64,000 nucleotides of DNA from JBCBTJ01 sp039818665 (GTDB lineage: Bacteria > Pseudomonadota > Alphaproteobacteria > Caulobacterales > Hyphomonadaceae). A model generated the notes under the pieces. The model saw only the letters and a program-made list of their open reading frames with translations, searched no databases and was not told where the DNA came from. Each line of letters begins with the position of its first letter. Within the stretch, counting starts at the first letter, position 1. The stretch covers positions 1 through 64,000 of the forward strand of contig JBCBTJ010000003.1 of NCBI GenBank assembly GCA_039818665.1, written 5' to 3'. The position numbers and the translations under genes are program-made. Below, one piece after another: positions 59,980 through 64,000 of this stretch.

Positions 59980-61848
59980 GTGACCGACGATATCCCCTTC
60001 CGCGAGATCCCGTATCTGCCGCAAAAGCTCGAACTCGAGCGCCGGCCGGACGGGTCGATCCTGCTCGCCAGCGGCAATCCGCTCCGCCCTCACCCGCCGC
60101 ACATGCTGGCGCCGCTTGTCTACTGGGCCGCCGCCGCGCCGGACCGCGCTTGGCTCGCTCAGCGCGATCCGTTGAAGCCGTCCAAGCCCGGCTGGATCAC
60201 CATCACCTATGGCGAGGCCCTCCCCCGCCTGCGCGCCCTCGCCCAGGCTTTCTTCGACATGGGCGCCGGGCCCGACGCCCCCGTCGCCATTCTCTCGCGC
60301 AATTCCATCGAGAACGCGCTGATCATGTACGCGGCGATGTGGGCGGGCGCCCCGGTCGTCCCGATCACGCCGGCCTACGCCACGCTCGCCCAGGACTTTT
60401 CGCGCCTCAAATATATCGACCAGCTCGTCGAACCTCAGATCTTCTATGTCGAAGACGGCGCCCAGTATCAGCGCGGCCTCGACGCGCTCGATCTCACCGG
60501 CCGCCGCGTCGTCTACGAACGATGCGCCCCCGACGGCGTCGACGCAGTCTCGCGCGAAGAGATGGAGCGGGCCAACGTCTCTTCCGCCGTCGACCTCGCC
60601 TATGACCGGCTATCGCCCGACATGGTGGCGAAATACATGCTCACCTCCGGCTCCACCGGCGAGCCGAAAGCCGTGATCAACACACACAGCAACGTCGCCG
60701 CCATGGTGAAGATGATCCGCTCCATCTGGGATGTGGAGCGCCTCGAAGCCCTGTCACAGGGCCCACAGGTGATGATCAATTTCCTGCCTTGGAGCCACAC
60801 TTACGGCGCCAACGCCATCCTCCACTCCATGACCGATTGGGGCGGGACGCTGTACATCGACTGGGGCGCGCCGACGCCCGCCGGCACGCCTGAGATGATC
60901 CGCAACCTCCGGGAAGTCAGCCCTACCCAGCACACCACCGTCCCCGCCGCCTGGGCGACGCTGGCCACCGAGCTAGAGCGCGATGAGGCCCTAGCCCGAA
61001 GCTTCTTCGAGCGGCTCTTCGTCATGGCCTATGGCGGCGCGGCCATGGGCCAGGACATTTACGAGCGCATCCAAAAAGTCGCCGTCGCCACCACGGGCGA
61101 GCGCATCTCCCTCTCGGCCGGCTACGGCGCCACCGAAACCGCGCCCACCACCGCCAATGTCCATTGGCCCAACGACACGATGGGCCTAATCGGCCTGCCC
61201 ATACCGGGCTGCGAGATGAAGCTCGCTCCCGTCGGCGAGAAGCTCGAATGCCGCGTCCGCGGCCCCCACATCACGCCGGGCTATTACAAACAGCCGGACA
61301 AGACCGCTGAGGCTTTCGACGAAGAGGGCTATTATAAGCTCGGCGACGCCGTCCGCTTCGCCGATCCGGACCGCCCCGAAAGAGGCCTCGCCTTCGACGG
61401 GCGCATCGCCGAAGAGTTCAAACTCATGAGCGGCACTTGGGTCTCGGCCGGGAATGTCCGCGTCAAAGCCGTCGCCGCGGTCGACGGCGCGCTCGCCGAC
61501 TGCGTCGTCTGCGGACTCAATGAGCGCTTCATCGCCGTGCTCGGCTTTCTCAATGTGAATTGGTGCCGCCGCGCTGTCGGCGACGAGGGCGCGAGCCTCG
61601 ACGCCCTCGCCAAACATCCCGCCATTCTCGACGCCGTCCGCGCCGGCCTTGCCCGGCACAATGACGCCCACCCCAACCAAACCGCCCGCATCGCCCGCTG
61701 CCTGATCCTCCCCGACGCCCCCCGCGCCGACGCCGGCGAGATCACCGAAAAGGGCTACATCAATCAGGCCAAAGCCCGCGACCTCCGCGCCGCCGAGATG
61801 GCGCGTCTGTTTGCAGACGCGCCGGGCGACGGCGTGCTCCAACTCTAG
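59980..61848 (+). CDS. Feruloyl-CoA-synthetase-like acyl-CoA ligase
   Basis: An ANL-superfamily ligase of 622 residues. The P-loop reads MLTSGSTGEPKAVINTH, the A5 region SAGYGATETAPTT, and EEGYYKLGDAVRF plus AFDGRIAEEFKLMSGTWVS close the motor. The pattern and the opening DIPFREIPYLPQKLELERRPDG match the feruloyl-CoA synthase/aromatic acyl-CoA ligase branch. The GTG at 59980 precedes the conserved N terminus; the open frame upstream overlaps the hydrolase gene. Confidence 0.85.
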   Translation: MTDDIPFREIPYLPQKLELERRPDGSILLASGNPLRPHPPHMLAPLVYWAAAAPDRAWLAQRDPLKPSKPGWITITYGEALPRLRALAQAFFDMGAGPDAPVAILSRNSIENALIMYAAMWAGAPVVPITPAYATLAQDFSRLKYIDQLVEPQIFYVEDGAQYQRGLDALDLTGRRVVYERCAPDGVDAVSREEMERANVSSAVDLAYDRLSPDMVAKYMLTSGSTGEPKAVINTHSNVAAMVKMIRSIWDVERLEALSQGPQVMINFLPWSHTYGANAILHSMTDWGGTLYIDWGAPTPAGTPEMIRNLREVSPTQHTTVPAAWATLATELERDEALARSFFERLFVMAYGGAAMGQDIYERIQKVAVATTGERISLSAGYGATETAPTTANVHWPNDTMGLIGLPIPGCEMKLAPVGEKLECRVRGPHITPGYYKQPDKTAEAFDEEGYYKLGDAVRFADPDRPERGLAFDGRIAEEFKLMSGTWVSAGNVRVKAVAAVDGALADCVVCGLNERFIAVLGFLNVNWCRRAVGDEGASLDALAKHPAILDAVRAGLARHNDAHPNQTARIARCLILPDAPRADAGEITEKGYINQAKARDLRAAEMARLFADAPGDGVLQL

Positions 61849-61910
61849 TCGCCCGCCTTGTCCGAACACAGCGCGCCCTTTAGCGTCCGCCGACCAGGGA
61901 GGATCGCTCT

Positions 61911-62612
61911 ATGTCACTGAAAGTCATCGGCGCCGGCTTCGGGCGCACGGGCACCGCGTCGCTCAAAATCGCGCTGGAACAGCTGCTCGGCGCGCCCTGC
62001 TATCATATGAGCGAGGCGATTGGGAACGCAGGCCATATCGATCTTTGGATCGACGCGGCCGCCGGCAAGCCGGATTGGGACGCGATTTTCGGGAACTACG
62101 CCGCCACGGTGGATTTCCCAGCCTCGAACTATTGGCGCGAGCTCGCCGCCGCCTATCCGGACGCCAAGATCGTCCTTTCCATTCGCGACGCCGAACGTTG
62201 GTTCCAGTCCACCCAGGAGACGATCTTCAGCAAGAAGCTCCAGGCCTACCAGGACGGCACCAAATGGGGCCGCATGATCAAGGCGACGATCGACGATCAT
62301 CTCGGCGGCGACGTCAACGACCGCGAGGCCGTCATCGCCGCCTTCAACCAAAACACAGCTGACGTCAAAGCCGCCTTCGGCCCCGACCGGCTCTTGGTGT
62401 TCGAAGCGAAAGACGGCTGGGCCCCGCTCTGCGAGCTGCTCAGCGTCCCGGTCCCGGACGAGCCCTACCCCCATGTGAACTCAAAAGAAGAGTTCGACGC
62501 TGTGTTCGAGCTGCTCGAGTCGCCCATGGCCGCGAAAGTCCTGAACGGCGAAGGCGCCGGGGGCGAGGACATGCACGAAGAGATGTTCGAAAAGCCGCTG
62601 CGGGACGAATAG
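61911..62612 (+). CDS. Sulfotransferase-family protein
   Basis: The 233-residue product has a P-loop-like PAPS motif near its N terminus (VIGAGFGRTGTASLKIALEQLL) and IVLSIRDAERWFQST, as in the small bacterial sulfotransferase group similar to eukaryotic PAPS-dependent enzymes. An acceptor cannot be named. It follows the feruloyl-CoA-synthetase-like gene after about 60 bases. Confidence 0.8.
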   Translation: MSLKVIGAGFGRTGTASLKIALEQLLGAPCYHMSEAIGNAGHIDLWIDAAAGKPDWDAIFGNYAATVDFPASNYWRELAAAYPDAKIVLSIRDAERWFQSTQETIFSKKLQAYQDGTKWGRMIKATIDDHLGGDVNDREAVIAAFNQNTADVKAAFGPDRLLVFEAKDGWAPLCELLSVPVPDEPYPHVNSKEEFDAVFELLESPMAAKVLNGEGAGGEDMHEEMFEKPLRDE

Positions 62613-62766
62613 ATGGCGGCGTAGCCGCCCGCGCCAAATGACGGCCGGCGGCGAGCAAAACAAACAACAGGCGCACTAGCCCAAGAATCGAACCCTCAGG
62701 TCCCCGCCAAAGATAGTCTCAACATAGAAAAGAACACGACTGCGCCCTGGCCAAACTCTTTTGTTC

Positions 62767-62779
62767 AGTACACAGTACT
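62767..62779. promoter_or_regulatory. Inverted repeat at the wax-synthase promoter
   Basis: AGTAC-ACA-GTACT is a perfect 5-bp inverted repeat. A consensus -10 TATAAT is at 62792-62797, so the repeat covers the expected -35 area; an activator or repressor site is likely. Confidence 0.45.
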
Positions 62780-62791
62780 TTGCACCAAAAA

Positions 62792-62797
62792 TATAAT
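62792..62797 (+). promoter_or_regulatory. Predicted -10 element (TATAAT)
   Basis: A perfect sigma-70 -10 hexamer lies 36 bases before the GTG start of the wax ester synthase gene. No good -35 hexamer is at the standard distance, which fits a regulated promoter. Confidence 0.45.
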
Positions 62798-62832
62798 GCG
62801 GCTTGTGCGAAAGCAGGCGAAGGGAGGACGGC

Positions 62833-64000
62833 GTGGAACAACTTCAAGGCATGGACGCGTCTTTCGTCGCGCTCGAGCAGCGCAACGCGCCGATGCATAT
62901 TGGCTCCATTCTGATCTACGACCCATCCACGGCGCCCGGCGGCTTTGTCCGGTTCAAGGACATTTTGCGCTTCTACGAACAGCGCATGCAGCTGTCCAAG
63001 ACGATGCGCCAGCGCCTGGTCCGAGTGCCGTTCAACATCGACTATCCCTATTGGATCGAAGACCCGGACTTCGACCTCGAATACCATGTCCGCCATGTAG
63101 CGCTGCCGAAGCCTGGGGATTGGCGGCAGCTCTGCATCCAGGCCGCCCGCCTCTTCGCCCGCCCGCTCGACCTGACGCGTCCGCCCTGGGAGTTCACGGT
63201 CGTAGAAGGCCTCGACAATGTCGACGGCGTCCCTAAGGGCGCCTACGCCATTGTCACCAAAGTGCATCACGCCGCCATAGACGGCATGTCGGGCATCGAC
63301 ATGATGCAGGCGCTGCACACGCCGACCGCCTCCACCGCGCCGCCCAATGAGCCCGACCTCTGGAAGCCCGAGCGGACGCCCAACCCTGTCGGCACCTTCG
63401 CCAAAGGCTATGTCCGCGCCTGGATCAATCCGATCCGGCAAATCGGCGTCGCCGCCCAGGCCGCGCCCGGGGTCCTGCGCACCGCGCGCGGCATGATCAA
63501 ACGCGAATACGGGCTGACGACGGCGCTGCGCGCGCCGAAGACGCGCTTCAATGTCAAAGTCTCTCCGAACCGCGTGGTCGAGGGGCGGACCTTCGAACTC
63601 GCCCATATCAAAGCTATCCGCGCTTTGTCGGACGGCTCCAAGGTCAACGACGTCTTGATCTCGATCATCGGCGGCGGTCTCCGGAAATATCTGAACGCCA
63701 AGGGCGAGCTGCCGAAAACCACGCTGACGGCGATGGCGCCGATCTCCGTGCGGGCAGAGACCGAGAAAAACACGATGGGCAACCAAGTGGCCGCGATGAT
63801 CGCGCCGCTCGGCACACATATCGGCGACCCGGCCGAGCGCCTGCAATACGTCCACGCCGAGACCATGAAGTCCAAGGCGATGACCAACGCCCTCGGCGCG
63901 CGTCAGATGACGGAAGCGAGCAAAGTCTCCCCCGCCCTCTTCATGGCCCTCGGCGCGCAGCTCTACACCCGCCTCGGCGTCGCCGACTATATGAAGCCGA
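62833..64000 (+). CDS. Wax ester synthase/diacylglycerol acyltransferase (WS/DGAT), 3' truncated by window
   Basis: The GTG at 62833 has GGGAGGACGGC upstream. The product begins VEQLQGMDASFVALEQRNAPMHIG and contains the catalytic H-H-x3-D-G in KVHHAAIDGMSGIDMM, which marks the WS/DGAT family that makes wax esters or triacylglycerol from acyl-CoA. 389 codons are in the window with no stop; full proteins have about 450-500 residues. It could store carbon from the island's acyl-CoA products. Confidence 0.9.
   Translation, partial: MEQLQGMDASFVALEQRNAPMHIGSILIYDPSTAPGGFVRFKDILRFYEQRMQLSKTMRQRLVRVPFNIDYPYWIEDPDFDLEYHVRHVALPKPGDWRQLCIQAARLFARPLDLTRPPWEFTVVEGLDNVDGVPKGAYAIVTKVHHAAIDGMSGIDMMQALHTPTASTAPPNEPDLWKPERTPNPVGTFAKGYVRAWINPIRQIGVAAQAAPGVLRTARGMIKREYGLTTALRAPKTRFNVKVSPNRVVEGRTFELAHIKAIRALSDGSKVNDVLISIIGGGLRKYLNAKGELPKTTLTAMAPISVRAETEKNTMGNQVAAMIAPLGTHIGDPAERLQYVHAETMKSKAMTNALGARQMTEASKVSPALFMALGAQLYTRLGVADYMKP

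Noticed and set aside
62613..62632. GC hairpin after the sulfotransferase gene as a terminator
   Set aside because: The 6-bp stem has no T tract and so does not meet the criteria for a rho-independent terminator.
62719..63855. 378-codon minus-strand open frame
   Set aside because: It is antisense to the WS/DGAT gene, which has the HHxxxDG motif and a good ribosome-binding site.
1..64000. CRISPR array or tandem repeats
   Set aside because: No regularly spaced direct repeats were seen; the only long repeat is the 123-bp inverted pair.

Overview
The window reads as a high-GC chromosomal segment of an aerobic alphaproteobacterium, to judge from a partial carotenoid/bacteriochlorophyll photosynthesis cluster, a ribosomal protein L21 carrying a C-terminal helix-hairpin-helix extension, TonB-dependent receptors and dense ATGA-coupled operons. 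I cannot fix the genus; a Caulobacterales, Hyphomonadales, Parvularculales or Sphingomonadales-type organism would fit. All function calls come from reading motifs and protein sequence by eye; no database search was run.

Layout. (1) 0-11.4 kb: photosynthesis genes crtD (5' end missing), crtC, then on the opposite strand crtI-crtB and a 57-residue membrane microprotein, a DUF3422 gene, bchI-bchD-bchO, a lipoprotein cytochrome c and a lipoprotein alpha/beta hydrolase. A PpsR/CrtJ-type palindrome (TGTC-N10-GACA) covers the crtI start. The first 123 bases are an exact inverted copy of part of crtD and look like a fold-back or contig-end artefact. (2) 11.5-27.8 kb: a glycoside-use locus with a PhyH-type dioxygenase, a xylose-isomerase-like TIM barrel, two GPH-type transporters, a TetR regulator, two sulfatases, a TonB-dependent receptor, xylB-xylA and a GH3 glycosidase. 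Three related 16-bp palindromes lie in the two main promoter regions. (3) 28.4-53.1 kb: a large catabolic island with thiolase/DUF35, acyl-CoA ligase, seven SDR/MDR oxidoreductases, two Rieske oxygenases, an acoABC-type acyloin dehydrogenase set, a P450 followed by a limonene-epoxide-hydrolase-like enzyme, two ThuA-like proteins, acyl-CoA dehydrogenase, TonB receptor and TetR regulator. Four promoter regions, serving all of its operons, share a 20-bp motif, so the island looks like one regulon. (4) 53.4-64 kb: MATE exporter, tRNA-Ser(CGA), rplU-rpmA, small membrane proteins, AraC regulator, a 64-residue protein behind a Fur-box-like site, then an epoxide-hydrolase-fold enzyme, a feruloyl-CoA-synthetase-like ligase, a sulfotransferase-like protein and the start of a wax ester synthase/DGAT gene that runs off the window.

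How it may work together. The sulfatases, GH3 enzyme and XylA/XylB could strip and use sugars from a sulfated glycoside. The island beside it would suit a hydrophobic, probably terpenoid- or steroid-like compound. P450 epoxidation, epoxide hydrolysis to a vicinal diol, SDR oxidation to an alpha-hydroxyketone and cleavage by the AcoABC-like complex make a coherent but unproven C-C cleavage route. This is the part of the window most likely to hold an undescribed system.
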